NCBI GenBank assembly: GCA_934101795.1
Contig: CAKORY010000013.1
Coordinates: forward strand, 1 to 30,047
From: an uncultured Bacilli bacterium
GTDB lineage: Bacteria; Bacillota_I; Bacilli_A; RF39; UBA660
Reading direction: 5' to 3'
DNA: 30,047 nt
This document shows positions 1-7,799 of this stretch, in pieces; position 1 is the first letter of the stretch; every line of letters begins with the position of its first letter. The notes beneath the pieces are model-generated. The model was not told where the DNA came from, made no database searches, and saw only the letters and a list, made by a program, of their open reading frames with translations. The position numbers and the translations under genes are program-made.

Positions 1-75
1 TAAATCACAAAAAAAGATAATACTAATAGTACCAATAATACCATAAATAAAAACTGTTATTAGTCTAGTAAATAA

Positions 76-177
76 AGAAATAACAATAGTTATGATAATA
101 TAATAAATACTATAAATACTAGAAAATATAGTTCATGTGGCTCTGGAAAGAAATATAAGAATTGCTGTGGTAAATAA
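76..177 (+). pseudogene. SEC-C metal-binding motif fragment
   Basis: The frame is open from the stop at 73-75 to the TAA at 175-177 and ends in SSCGSGKKYKNCCGK, which matches the C-terminal SEC-C motif (CxCGSGKKYKxCCG) found at the end of SecA and of many small zinc-binding proteins. The first Cys of the usual CPCGSGKK is Ser here. Upstream the reading is Asn-rich low complexity with no start codon or ribosome binding site, and the window begins 75 bases earlier. I read it as the decayed 3' end of a gene, or the end of a gene that enters from the left with a frameshift. It is followed at once by a terminator. The motif is clear; the parent protein is not identifiable. Confidence 0.55.
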
Positions 178-316
178 AAATAAAAAGATCAACAGGAATG
201 TTGATTTTTTTAGCGTGTATTATTTCTAAATCTTTTATAGTTTGATTTACCAAGAAAAACAAACAAGTTTCTAAATTCTTTGCAGAATTATATACATGTA
301 TAATAAAGCTTATCAT
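119..316 (-). pseudogene. Truncated family 2 glycosyltransferase, N-terminal end only
   Basis: The frame starts at ATG 316-314 with a good ribosome binding site (AGGAGA, complement of 321-326). The first 33 residues, beginning MISFIIHVYNSAKNLE and continuing to NQTIKDLEII, match the first beta-alpha-beta unit of GT-A family 2 glycosyltransferases (usual form ISFIIPVYN...LxxCLxSLxNQTxxDxEII). The next expected segment, the nucleotide-binding VVDDGS stretch, is absent. The frame instead runs through the terminator and the complement of the SEC-C fragment before stopping. A family member should be about 250-350 residues, so only the head remains. It keeps its translation start, so a meaningless 65-aa peptide may still be made. 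The deletion junction is near 218. Confidence 0.55.
184..211. terminator. Bidirectional intrinsic terminator
   Basis: The arms ATCAAC (188-193) and GTTGAT (200-205) pair around a 6-base loop. A T-run follows on + and an A-run precedes, giving T's on the - strand. It sits between the SEC-C fragment (+) and the glycosyltransferase fragment (-) and can serve both. Confidence 0.6.
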
Positions 317-422
317 AAATTCTCCTTTTTATAAATTATTTAATAGTTTGAATTTAAATATCACTTTTTACTAACAATATAATTATAACATGATGTTTAT
401 AAACAAAAAAATATTAAGCATA

Positions 423-451
423 TTGCTAAATATTAAATTTCATAATATAAT
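423..451 (+). promoter_or_regulatory. Sigma-A-type promoter for the Nudix gene
   Basis: TTGCTA (423-428), a 17-base spacer and TATAAT (446-451) lie about 40 bases before the GTG start of the Nudix gene. The stretch 317-422 holds nothing else I can name. Confidence 0.5.
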
Positions 452-491
452 TTTCTTGAAATAAATTAAAACTAGAAAGAAGGAAACAGAA

Positions 492-953
492 GTGAAAAAA
501 GAAAGAGAAAAATTCTTATCATCAATATATATAATAATTAAAAATGAAAAAGAACAAGTACTTTTACAAAGAAGACAAGGAACAAAATTATGGCCTGGAT
601 TTTTAGCTTTACCTGCAGGTCATATAGATGAAGGCGAAAATGCATACGAAGCATTGGTGCGTGAGGCAAAAGAAGAATTAAATATTTTAATTAATCTTGA
701 CGACATAATAGATACATTCGTAGTTAATAGAAAGAACAAGTCATTGCCATCATACTATGATGTATATTTTGAAATAAATAAATTTGATGGTGAAATAATT
801 ATTAATGAACCAGAAAAATGTAGGAAATTAATCTGGGCAGATATCAACAACTTGCCAACAGATATGATAAAGTTTGAAAAAGAAGCAATAAATAATAATT
901 TAAATGGTGTAAAATTTAGTGTGTCCTACGCAGATAACGAAGAAAAATTATGA
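492..953 (+). CDS. Nudix hydrolase
   Basis: A 153-aa cytoplasmic protein of the Nudix superfamily, which cleaves nucleoside diphosphates linked to another moiety using Mg2+. The Nudix box GX5EX7REUXEEXGU is visible from about residue 43: GHIDEGE, then REAKEELNI, with the catalytic RE and EE intact and the usual Gly replaced by Asn. The N-terminal strand (IYIIIKNEKEQVLLQRR) and the LWPGFLALPAGH lead-in are typical of MutT-like or NUDIX-type mutator members. The start is GTG at 492, chosen because AGAAGGA lies upstream and no in-frame ATG gives the full first strand. It is a single gene with its own promoter. The substrate cannot be read from the sequence; oxidised nucleotide clean-up is one family role among many. 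Confidence 0.85.
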   Translation: MKKEREKFLSSIYIIIKNEKEQVLLQRRQGTKLWPGFLALPAGHIDEGENAYEALVREAKEELNILINLDDIIDTFVVNRKNKSLPSYYDVYFEINKFDGEIIINEPEKCRKLIWADINNLPTDMIKFEKEAINNNLNGVKFSVSYADNEEKL

Positions 954-1048
954 TTGTTATATGAAAAATATAAAAATACGAAAGTTATATTTAAAATTTG
1001 TTGACAATTGTTTAATTATCAGCATTTTTGCTTTTAAGTTAAATTATA

Positions 1049-1077
1049 TTGTGGCTAAAAGAAATTAATGTTATAAT
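1049..1077 (+). promoter_or_regulatory. Promoter of the RhuM operon
   Basis: TTGTGG (1049-1054), a 17-base spacer and TATAAT (1072-1077) lie 33 bases before the RhuM start, which has an AGGGGGAA ribosome binding site. Confidence 0.5.
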
Positions 1078-1110
1078 TAAATTGATGAAAAAATTGGCCA
1101 AGGGGGAAAT

Positions 1111-2130
1111 ATGAATAATAAATTAATTGGAACAGAAAAAAACATTATATTCTACAATGATGAAGAAGGAAACATCAAAATTGAAGTATTACTTGAAAAA
1201 GAAGATGTTTGGTTAAATACAGAAGCTATTGCATCACTTTTTAATGTTGATAGAAGCGGTATTATCAGACACATTAGTAACATTTACAAAGAGGAAGAAC
1301 TAAGCGAAAATATCACATGTGCAAAAATTGCACATATGGGTAATAATGGTAAGCAAACATATAATACAAAATATTACAATCTTGATATGATTATTTCCAT
1401 AGGCTTCAGAGTAAATTCCAAAAAAGCAATTAAATTTAGAACTTGGGCAAATAAAATAATTAAAGATTACATGGTTCAAGGATTTGCTTTAAATGATGAA
1501 AGATTTATGAAGGCGAGAAAAGTTGACCAAGAATATTTCAAAAGATTGTTAGAAAGAATAAAATTAATTCGTGCGAGTGAAAGAATGTTTTATCAAAAAA
1601 TAACAGACATATTTGCAGAATGTTCAATTGATTATAATAAAGAAACTGAAGAAGCAACAACGTTTTATAAAACAATTCAAAATAAATTCCATTTTGCCAT
1701 AACTGGCCAAACTGCAGCAGAAATAGTTTATAGCAGAGCTGATGCAAATAAGGATAATATGGGACTAACTACATGGGACAAATCTCCAGATGGCAAGATA
1801 TTAAAATCAGATGTGATAATTGCCAAAAATTATTTAGATGAAAAAGAAATTAAAAATTTAAACAATTTAGTAAATATATTTTTGGATATAGCGGAAAATA
1901 ATGCAGAAAGAAACATTCCAATGTATATGAATGATTGGAAAAAAGAAGTGGAAAATGCACTAACATTATTACATTACGAAGTTTTAGAAAATAAAGGAAA
2001 AATATCACACAAAAGAGCTATAGAAAAAGCAATTAATGAATATGAAAAATATAGAATTATACAAGATAAAAATTATGTTTCAGACTTTGATAAGTTATTA
2101 ATTGAAACAAAAGAAATAGAAAATAAATAG
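1111..2130 (+). CDS. RhuM family protein
   Basis: A 339-aa protein of the RhuM family, named from the Salmonella pathogenicity island 3 gene. Family members are common in genomic islands and near defence or toxin loci, and their biochemical function is not established. The diagnostic N-terminal half is present: an added-in beta strand (IIFYNDEEGNIKIEVLLEKE), a WLNTEAIASLF helix-turn-helix-like segment, an IxRHISNIYKEEEL stretch, and the YYNLDMIISIGFRVNS...FRTWANKII block. The C-terminal half is helical and Lys/Glu-rich. It is the first gene of a tight three-gene set: the next start is 11 bases after its stop. The start is ATG 1111 after a strong ribosome binding site. No catalytic motif is evident. 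Its accessory neighbourhood fits horizontal transfer. Confidence 0.85.
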   Translation: MNNKLIGTEKNIIFYNDEEGNIKIEVLLEKEDVWLNTEAIASLFNVDRSGIIRHISNIYKEEELSENITCAKIAHMGNNGKQTYNTKYYNLDMIISIGFRVNSKKAIKFRTWANKIIKDYMVQGFALNDERFMKARKVDQEYFKRLLERIKLIRASERMFYQKITDIFAECSIDYNKETEEATTFYKTIQNKFHFAITGQTAAEIVYSRADANKDNMGLTTWDKSPDGKILKSDVIIAKNYLDEKEIKNLNNLVNIFLDIAENNAERNIPMYMNDWKKEVENALTLLHYEVLENKGKISHKRAIEKAINEYEKYRIIQDKNYVSDFDKLLIETKEIENK

Positions 2131-2141
2131 TGAGGTGTAAA

Positions 2142-2705
2142 ATGAAAATCTTATTAGGCTCTAAAAATCCTTCAAAAGCAAATGCAATAAAATTAGCAAT
2201 GCAATCTATCGGATATAATGATATAAAAATAACACCAATAGATGTTCCATCACAAGTTAGTTCAAAACCAATTAATGAAGAAACTCTAATCGGAGCTCAA
2301 AACAGAAATAAAAATTTATATAAATACTGTCAAGAAAACAACATTGATTTTGACTTGCTTATTAGCATTGAAGGAGGCTATGAACAAGTTAATAACATAT
2401 ATTTTATTGTAACCTATGCCTCGATCATAAATAATAAAAATAATGAATTTATCGGAAAATCCCAAGGATTACAAATTTCTAAGGCAATGTTTGACTGGGT
2501 AAGTGATGGCAACTCATTAAATAAAGTAATTGAATCAATCATAGAAAATAGTGAAAACAAAAAAGCAAATGGTATATCAGGTTATTTAACAAATGGGTTT
2601 TATAAAAGAGATATATTTGATAGTAGTGCCATCGTAAGTGCATTACAATCATATATAAATCACAATCAAAGTTTTCAACAATTAGAAAGAAGATTAACAA
2701 AATAA
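2142..2705 (+). CDS. DUF84 / YjjX-like non-canonical purine NTPase
   Basis: A 187-aa protein resembling the DUF84 (YjjX) family, whose characterised members hydrolyse inosine and xanthosine triphosphates. Visible signs are the N-terminal GSKNPSKANAIKLAM, which is the GSxNPxKxxA nucleotide-binding signature, an ISIEGGYE segment where the family has its conserved acidic/Gly site, and the C-terminal FDSSAIVSAL region. Length is close to the family's roughly 170-180 aa. I chose ATG 2142 because GAGGTG lies 6 bases upstream; a longer start at 2130 would overlap the RhuM stop. It is the middle gene of the RhuM operon. Its presence next to RhuM rather than in a housekeeping operon suggests an accessory role, which is inference. 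Confidence 0.7.
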   Translation: MKILLGSKNPSKANAIKLAMQSIGYNDIKITPIDVPSQVSSKPINEETLIGAQNRNKNLYKYCQENNIDFDLLISIEGGYEQVNNIYFIVTYASIINNKNNEFIGKSQGLQISKAMFDWVSDGNSLNKVIESIIENSENKKANGISGYLTNGFYKRDIFDSSAIVSALQSYINHNQSFQQLERRLTK

Positions 2706-2726
2706 TAATTATCGGAGGTTTTGGTA

Positions 2727-3422
2727 ATGGAAATAACAGATGAAAAAGAAGTCATAGGAAGAATAATTAATTTAATAAATGAATTGCATCCAGCTAAAAC
2801 ACCAAGGATTGACCTGCATACTCCAAGTTTTAAAAGACCATCGACAGATATAGAAATCAATCTGGTTGAAAATGACAACATGCCATATACATTTATTAAT
2901 ATTTTAGATGGAACTGAAAGTTTTAAACAAAGTGTACCAAAAGGTGAAATATTAATAGATGCTTTCTTAGACACAAAAATTTTAAAAAAGTTAATAGATT
3001 ATATACTAACAAATTTTCCAATAGTATATAGCTTTAATGTGAATGAGTATTCAATATCCATTAATTTTTCATTTTCTAAAAATAATGGTTTTTACGAAAC
3101 ATCAGGATTATCATTAGAAAATGTTAATTTAGAAATTAGCATCAGAGATTTAAAACTAAAAAATAAATTAAAAGAGTATTTAATATTTATAATTAGTACA
3201 TACGAAAGTGTATTAAAACAAACATCATTTTGGCAAGAAAATATTCAAAAATACAAGAAAAAAATACTATTTGAAATGGAGTACAATTATATAATTGATT
3301 TCATATCTCATTTAACTGAAGATGAAATAAGAAAATTATTAGCAAACATTTCTAATGAAAGATTTATAGAAGTAATGAATGAATTGACTTCAAAAGATGC
3401 AAAATTAGAAAGATTAAAATAA
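2727..3422 (+). CDS. Uncharacterised 231-aa protein
   Basis: I do not recognise this protein. It has no signal peptide, membrane segment or Cys motif. The N-terminal half looks like alternating strands and helices. A helical C-terminal third contains a Lys-rich segment near residue 180 and ends in LTEDEIRKLLANISNERFIEVMNEL, split here only by my description. The start is ATG 2727, nine bases after GGAGG at 2714-2718; an upstream TTG at 2721 would crowd that site. It is the third gene of the RhuM-DUF84 set, 21 bases after the DUF84 stop, and is followed by a terminator, so the three are probably co-transcribed. Base use matches its neighbours. Confidence 0.6.
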   Translation: MEITDEKEVIGRIINLINELHPAKTPRIDLHTPSFKRPSTDIEINLVENDNMPYTFINILDGTESFKQSVPKGEILIDAFLDTKILKKLIDYILTNFPIVYSFNVNEYSISINFSFSKNNGFYETSGLSLENVNLEISIRDLKLKNKLKEYLIFIISTYESVLKQTSFWQENIQKYKKKILFEMEYNYIIDFISHLTEDEIRKLLANISNERFIEVMNELTSKDAKLERLK

Positions 3423-3425
3423 TAA

Positions 3426-3461
3426 ATGTTTTGATATCTTAATAGTTATCAACATTTTTTT
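3426..3461 (+). terminator. Intrinsic terminator of the RhuM operon
   Basis: TTGATA (3431-3436) pairs with TATCAA (3447-3452), extended by ATG/CAT across a 2-base bulge, and is followed by a run of seven T's. The following 3462-3711 has no convincing gene. It holds a 27-codon ORF without a good ribosome binding site and a TATAAT at 3671-3676 that probably drives the acyltransferase. Confidence 0.6.
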
Positions 3462-3670
3462 ATGTTTTAGCAAAAATTAAATATGCGTACAGATAATAAT
3501 ACAATCTTATCTTTTTTATCTAAATTAAAAGATATTAATATTATAGTGCCAGATATAGAATACTAAAAATCTTTTATCAAAAGTATCCTTGAGTTTAAGT
3601 TGGAGTGTCAAGAATAAGAAATATCAGTCAAAAAGATCTAAAAAAGCTTTTAGGATACATTTTTTCATGG

Positions 3671-3707
3671 TATAATATCTCTGTTAATTATGATATTAAC
3701 GAGGTGT
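3671..3707 (+). promoter_or_regulatory. -10 element and 5' stem-loop before the acyltransferase
   Basis: TATAAT is at 3671-3676; the -35 is poor (TTTTAG, 18-base spacing). It is followed by a perfect 6-base stem GTTAAT/ATTAAC with a 6-base loop directly before the GAGGTG ribosome binding site of the gene at 3712. Confidence 0.35.
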
Positions 3708-3711
3708 TACA

Positions 3712-5931
3712 ATGATAAAAAAGAAAGTTCAAAATAAAGAATATTATAAAAATTTAAATATAATAAGAGTTATATCTTGTATAGCTGTATTATTCTATCA
3801 CTTAGGCATATTAAAAGGAGGTTACTTAGCTGTATGTACTTTCTTTGTTTTAAGTGGATATTTATCATGTAAATCAGCATTTAAAAAAGAAAAATTTTCA
3901 TTAAAAGAATATTACAAAAATAGATTAATAAAGTTATATATTCCTTTATTAATTGTAGTTTTTATTTCTGTAGGTGTAGTATCTTTATTTAAAAATATTT
4001 ATTGGCTAAGCCTAAAATCAGAAACAACATCAGTACTACTTGGATATAACAACTTTTGGCAAATAAGTGCTAACTTAGATTATTTTGCAAGACATGTTGA
4101 CTCACCATTTATGCATTTATGGTATATAGCAATACTTTTTCAATTTGATTTAGTATTCCCGTTTATTTTTAAAGTTTTAAAAAAACTTGGTGATAAAGTA
4201 AACAAAAAATTACCTTGTGTTATAACTTTAGCTTTATCAATAATAAGCATTATATATTTTTTTATGTGTTCAAAAAGTACAAATTTAATGAGTGCTTATT
4301 ACAATACATTTGCTAGAAGTTATTCCTTATTACTAGGTTTATGCTTAGGATTTTATCATTCATATTATGGTTTACTAGTCCCAAGTTATGTAAAAACTAA
4401 ACCATTACGTAAAGTAATATTTACATTATACACACTTATTTTAATACTAGCATGCATTTTAATTCCATCGACATCAAAATTATTTGCAATAAGTATGGTT
4501 TTAATAACAATTATTTCGTGCCGTTTAATAGATTATGGAACAATTGATAAAAAAGAACTAACTAAAACAGATAAAGTATTAAAATTCTTTGCTAATATTA
4601 GTTATGAGATATATTTAGTACAATATCCAATCATATTTTTATTCCAATACATTAATATAAATCATTATTTAAAAACTCCATTAATTATAATAATTGTACT
4701 AATACTTTCATACATATTACATATAGTAACAAATAAAGGAGCAAAAATGAAAAAATTAAGAGTAATATTAATAATAATTGTTTTAGCATTATCAAGCTTT
4801 GGTGCTTATAAATACATCACAGCAAAATCACACGAAAAAGAAATGAAACAATTAGAACTAGAACTAGCAGAAAATGAAAAAATAATGTTAGAAAAACAAA
4901 AGGAATATAAACTACAAGAAAAACAAGATGAAGAAGATTGGACAAAAGAACTTGAAAAATTAGATGATACAAGCAACTATGAGCAAATGGTTAAAGAATT
5001 GCCAGTAACATTCATCGGCGACTCAGTTATGCTTGGAGCCATGAACAATTTAAAAGCAATGTTTCCAAATAGTTATTTTGATTCAAAAGAGTCACGTTCA
5101 ACTTATGTAGGTTACACTATAATTAAAGAATTAAAAGAAAGCAAAAAACTTGGTAACCCTGTAGTTATCCACTTAGGAACTAATGGTGATTGTAAAAATA
5201 GTTGTAAAGAAAGCCTAATGGATCTACTAAGTGATAGAACAGTTTTCTGGATTAATACCACAAATTATACTAAAGTTAATGATAGCTTAAAAGAACTTGC
5301 TACAAAATATAATAATCTTCATATTATTGATTGGTATAGCCTATCCGAAGGCCATGATGATTGGTTCTATGCTGATGGTATCCATTTACCTCCAACAGGT
5401 AGAAAAGAATATACAAATATTGTATATAATGCTATATTAAACGTCTACAAAGAAGAATTTAAAAACAAAAAAGCTGAACTAATCAAAGCTCATCAAGAAG
5501 AATTAAGAAATAAAATGTCTTTCTATGGTAATGATATACTATTTTATAACTTTGAAACTCTTCAAACAAATTATGCCGATGCTAAGTTTATAGTTAACAA
5601 AGATTTTAGTTATAAGTCCTTAAAAGAAAGTATTGAAAAAAGTATAAGCGAAAATACTTTATCTAAAAAAATAGTATTAGCATTCGATAACTCAACAGTT
5701 ATTTCTACAAAAGAATATCAAGAATTAATTGATCTATGCAAAGATAGTAAGATATATTTAGTTTCAAGTGGTAAACCTTTAGATAGTCTAGGAAATTATG
5801 AAAATGTAACAATAATTAATTTCTATAATAAAGTTCAAAAGAATAAAGACTATTTAATGGCAGATGGTATCCATCTAACAGAAAAAGGAAACATTGCTTT
5901 ATTAGAAGAAATAGAAAAATCATTAAAATAA
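3712..5931 (+). CDS. OatA-like membrane acyltransferase with two SGNH-like domains
   Basis: A 739-aa protein. Residues 1 to about 370 form an acyltransferase-3 membrane domain with around ten hydrophobic segments, the catalytic-type His in FYHLG and the FFVLSGYL motif. Residues 370-430 are a charged, coiled-coil-like linker. Residues about 431-585 are an extracytoplasmic SGNH hydrolase domain with GDS (Ser438), GTN (Asn491) and DGIH (Asp555, His558). This is the layout of OatA-type peptidoglycan O-acetyltransferases, which pass acetyl groups across the membrane and confer lysozyme resistance. Unusually, residues about 600-739 repeat the SGNH fold in degenerate form. The Ser block reads GND (606-608), the third block FDNST (Asn660), and only DGIH (Asp718, His721) is intact. 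The start is ATG 3712 after GAGGTG. It is monocistronic. The real substrate could also be another wall polymer. Confidence 0.8.
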   Translation: MIKKKVQNKEYYKNLNIIRVISCIAVLFYHLGILKGGYLAVCTFFVLSGYLSCKSAFKKEKFSLKEYYKNRLIKLYIPLLIVVFISVGVVSLFKNIYWLSLKSETTSVLLGYNNFWQISANLDYFARHVDSPFMHLWYIAILFQFDLVFPFIFKVLKKLGDKVNKKLPCVITLALSIISIIYFFMCSKSTNLMSAYYNTFARSYSLLLGLCLGFYHSYYGLLVPSYVKTKPLRKVIFTLYTLILILACILIPSTSKLFAISMVLITIISCRLIDYGTIDKKELTKTDKVLKFFANISYEIYLVQYPIIFLFQYININHYLKTPLIIIIVLILSYILHIVTNKGAKMKKLRVILIIIVLALSSFGAYKYITAKSHEKEMKQLELELAENEKIMLEKQKEYKLQEKQDEEDWTKELEKLDDTSNYEQMVKELPVTFIGDSVMLGAMNNLKAMFPNSYFDSKESRSTYVGYTIIKELKESKKLGNPVVIHLGTNGDCKNSCKESLMDLLSDRTVFWINTTNYTKVNDSLKELATKYNNLHIIDWYSLSEGHDDWFYADGIHLPPTGRKEYTNIVYNAILNVYKEEFKNKKAELIKAHQEELRNKMSFYGNDILFYNFETLQTNYADAKFIVNKDFSYKSLKESIEKSISENTLSKKIVLAFDNSTVISTKEYQELIDLCKDSKIYLVSSGKPLDSLGNYENVTIINFYNKVQKNKDYLMADGIHLTEKGNIALLEEIEKSLK

Positions 5932-5989
5932 TAAATATTGTCAAAAAATATATAGAAATGTCAATTAAACAGAAATTAACAAAAAACTA

Positions 5990-6017
5990 TTTACATTACA
6001 TAAATATGTGTTAAAAT
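5990..6017 (+). promoter_or_regulatory. Promoter of the surface protein gene
   Basis: TTTACA (5990-5995), a 16-base spacer and TAAAAT (6012-6017) lie 20 bases before ATG 6038, which has a strong AAGGAGGAG ribosome binding site. Confidence 0.5.
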
Positions 6018-6037
6018 AATGGCAAGGAGGAGATAGA

Positions 6038-7690
6038 ATGAGAAGAAAATTATTTTTCGTATTGGCAGCCCTTGTATTATTTGCTCCAAATATAATGGCT
6101 GCTGAAAAAACAGTAAGTAAATTTGATGAATTTACTGAAGCACTTAAAAGTGCAGATTCAGGTGACACAATTAAATTAACTGATAACATTACATTTGATA
6201 GCCATCTATTTGTCAGTAATGGAAAAAAATTAACTGTTGATTTAAATGGGTTTAACCTAACAGGTTCCGATGGAAAAGCAATAATAGTTTCTGATGGAGA
6301 ACTTACAATTACTGGAGAAGGAACAATAAGTCTTAAAAATGCTTATTTAAATGTCTGGGGAATTGAAGATAGCACATCAAAAAGTAAATCAATTCTAAAT
6401 GTTGATAAAGATGTAACTATTAAATCTACAAGTACAGGAATTGCTGTATTCTATGATGTTAAAAATGCATATAATACAGAAGTTAATTTTGCTGGAACAA
6501 TAGAAGCCGTTGATATAGGTATAACTGTAAATGGTATAATCGTACACGAAAATGGACCAGTAATTAACATAAAAAAAGGTTCAAGTATTGTAGCTACTGA
6601 TAAAGAAAGTATAGCATTATATGGTGCAGGAAATGGTACGTACAATATCGAAGAAGGAACAACACTTAAAGGAGCTAGTGCTGTTGAAATAAGAGCAGGT
6701 AAATTAAATGTTAAAGGTGGAACATTAATTGGTACAGGAAATCCATTAGAATCAAAACCAAATGGTAATGGTGCAACGACTATAGGATCGGGAATTGCAG
6801 TAGTACAACATACTACAAAATTACCTATAGATGTAACAATTTCTGGAGGAAATATTAATGGTGTAAAAGCTTTATATGTAAATAATACACAAAATAACCC
6901 AGAAGAAGACTGGAAAAAAGTTAACGTATCAGTAACTGGTGGAACATTCTCTACAAGTGTTAAAGAATATGTTGCTAAAGAATATATTGAAGAAAAAGTT
7001 GACAATAAGTTTGTTGTAGCTAAAAAAGAAGAAGTAAAAGTTGATACTCCAACAATAGATACAACTAAACCAGTTAAAGATGTTACAGTAGGTGTTCAAG
7101 GAACTAAAGATTTAGATAGTACATTAAAAGATGCACTAAATAAATCTAATATTGATGTAGCAAATACAAATGCTATTGTATCTGTTGAAATTGCTAATCA
7201 AAAAGAAAATCAAGCTCCAGCAGCAGCGGTAAAAAGTATTAAAGAAGTAGCTGAAAAAATGAATTTAGTTTCATACTTTGATATTACAATTGCTGTTAAA
7301 AATAGTATTACAGGAGATACATTAGGTAACTTACCTGAACTTGATAAAAAAATAGTATTCAATATGGCTTTACCAGAAGATATTGCTAAAGTAGAAGAAG
7401 GATATTCAAGAAAATACTTTGTAATTAGATACCATAATGGAAAATCTGAAATTATTCCTGCAACAGTTGAAGGAAATGTATTATCTTTTGAATCAGATAA
7501 ATTCTCTACATACGCACTAGCCTATGAAGATACTAAAACAGTAGTTACTCCACCAGCTGAAGTTAATCCACCAGTAGAAAATCCATCTACAGGAGATAAC
7601 ATTATTCTTAATATTACATTAGGATTAATATCAATCGTTGGTATTGGAGCAACAACAATTATAGCTAAAAGAAAAAAATCTGTTAATTAA
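6038..7690 (+). CDS. Wall-anchored beta-helix surface protein (NPSTG sorting signal)
   Basis: A 550-aa exported protein. Residues 1-21 are a signal peptide (MRRKLFF, a hydrophobic core, then MAA with likely cleavage before EKT). Residues about 30-310 are repeated short strands rich in Asn, Gly, Thr and Val (for example LNVKGGTLIGTGN and VTISGGNINGVKAL), like the pectate-lyase or right-handed beta-helix fold of adhesins. Residues about 330-500 form one or two globular domains. The C-terminus has a Pro-rich PPAEVNPPVENPSTGDN stretch, a hydrophobic segment and a KRKKSVN tail, the tripartite sortase signal with NPSTG in place of LPXTG. No sortase is in the window. No catalytic residues are evident, so adhesion or a structural role is the best guess. 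It has its own promoter and terminator. Confidence 0.75.
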   Translation: MRRKLFFVLAALVLFAPNIMAAEKTVSKFDEFTEALKSADSGDTIKLTDNITFDSHLFVSNGKKLTVDLNGFNLTGSDGKAIIVSDGELTITGEGTISLKNAYLNVWGIEDSTSKSKSILNVDKDVTIKSTSTGIAVFYDVKNAYNTEVNFAGTIEAVDIGITVNGIIVHENGPVINIKKGSSIVATDKESIALYGAGNGTYNIEEGTTLKGASAVEIRAGKLNVKGGTLIGTGNPLESKPNGNGATTIGSGIAVVQHTTKLPIDVTISGGNINGVKALYVNNTQNNPEEDWKKVNVSVTGGTFSTSVKEYVAKEYIEEKVDNKFVVAKKEEVKVDTPTIDTTKPVKDVTVGVQGTKDLDSTLKDALNKSNIDVANTNAIVSVEIANQKENQAPAAAVKSIKEVAEKMNLVSYFDITIAVKNSITGDTLGNLPELDKKIVFNMALPEDIAKVEEGYSRKYFVIRYHNGKSEIIPATVEGNVLSFESDKFSTYALAYEDTKTVVTPPAEVNPPVENPSTGDNIILNITLGLISIVGIGATTIIAKRKKSVN

Positions 7691-7700
7691 TAGCTAATCA

Positions 7701-7736
7701 AAACTAAGTAGCAAAAAGTTACTTAGTTTTTTTTGT
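7701..7736 (+). terminator. Intrinsic terminator after the surface protein gene
   Basis: A 10-base stem AAACTAAGTA / TACTTAGTTT (7701-7710 with 7720-7729) is followed by a T-run. It isolates the surface gene from prfB. Confidence 0.8.
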
Positions 7737-7777
7737 TCCAATAACTAGAATAATTATATAAAATATGGTAAAATAAA

Positions 7778-7799
7778 CATTGAAAGGAAAATTTCAATG
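7778..7799 (+). promoter_or_regulatory. Inverted repeat enclosing the prfB ribosome binding site and start codon
   Basis: CATTGAAA (7778-7785) and TTTCAATG (7792-7799) are perfect 8-base complements. The loop holds the GGAAAA ribosome binding site and the start codon ATG is the last three bases of the 3' arm. If the mRNA starts upstream of 7778, the hairpin would hide the start. A candidate -10 (TAAAAT, 7769-7774) predicts a start near 7781, which would cut the 5' arm. Confidence 0.4.

Noticed and set aside
3483..3566. 27-codon ORF between the RhuM operon and the acyltransferase
   Set aside because: No ribosome binding site and no recognisable content; could be a relic but not supportable.
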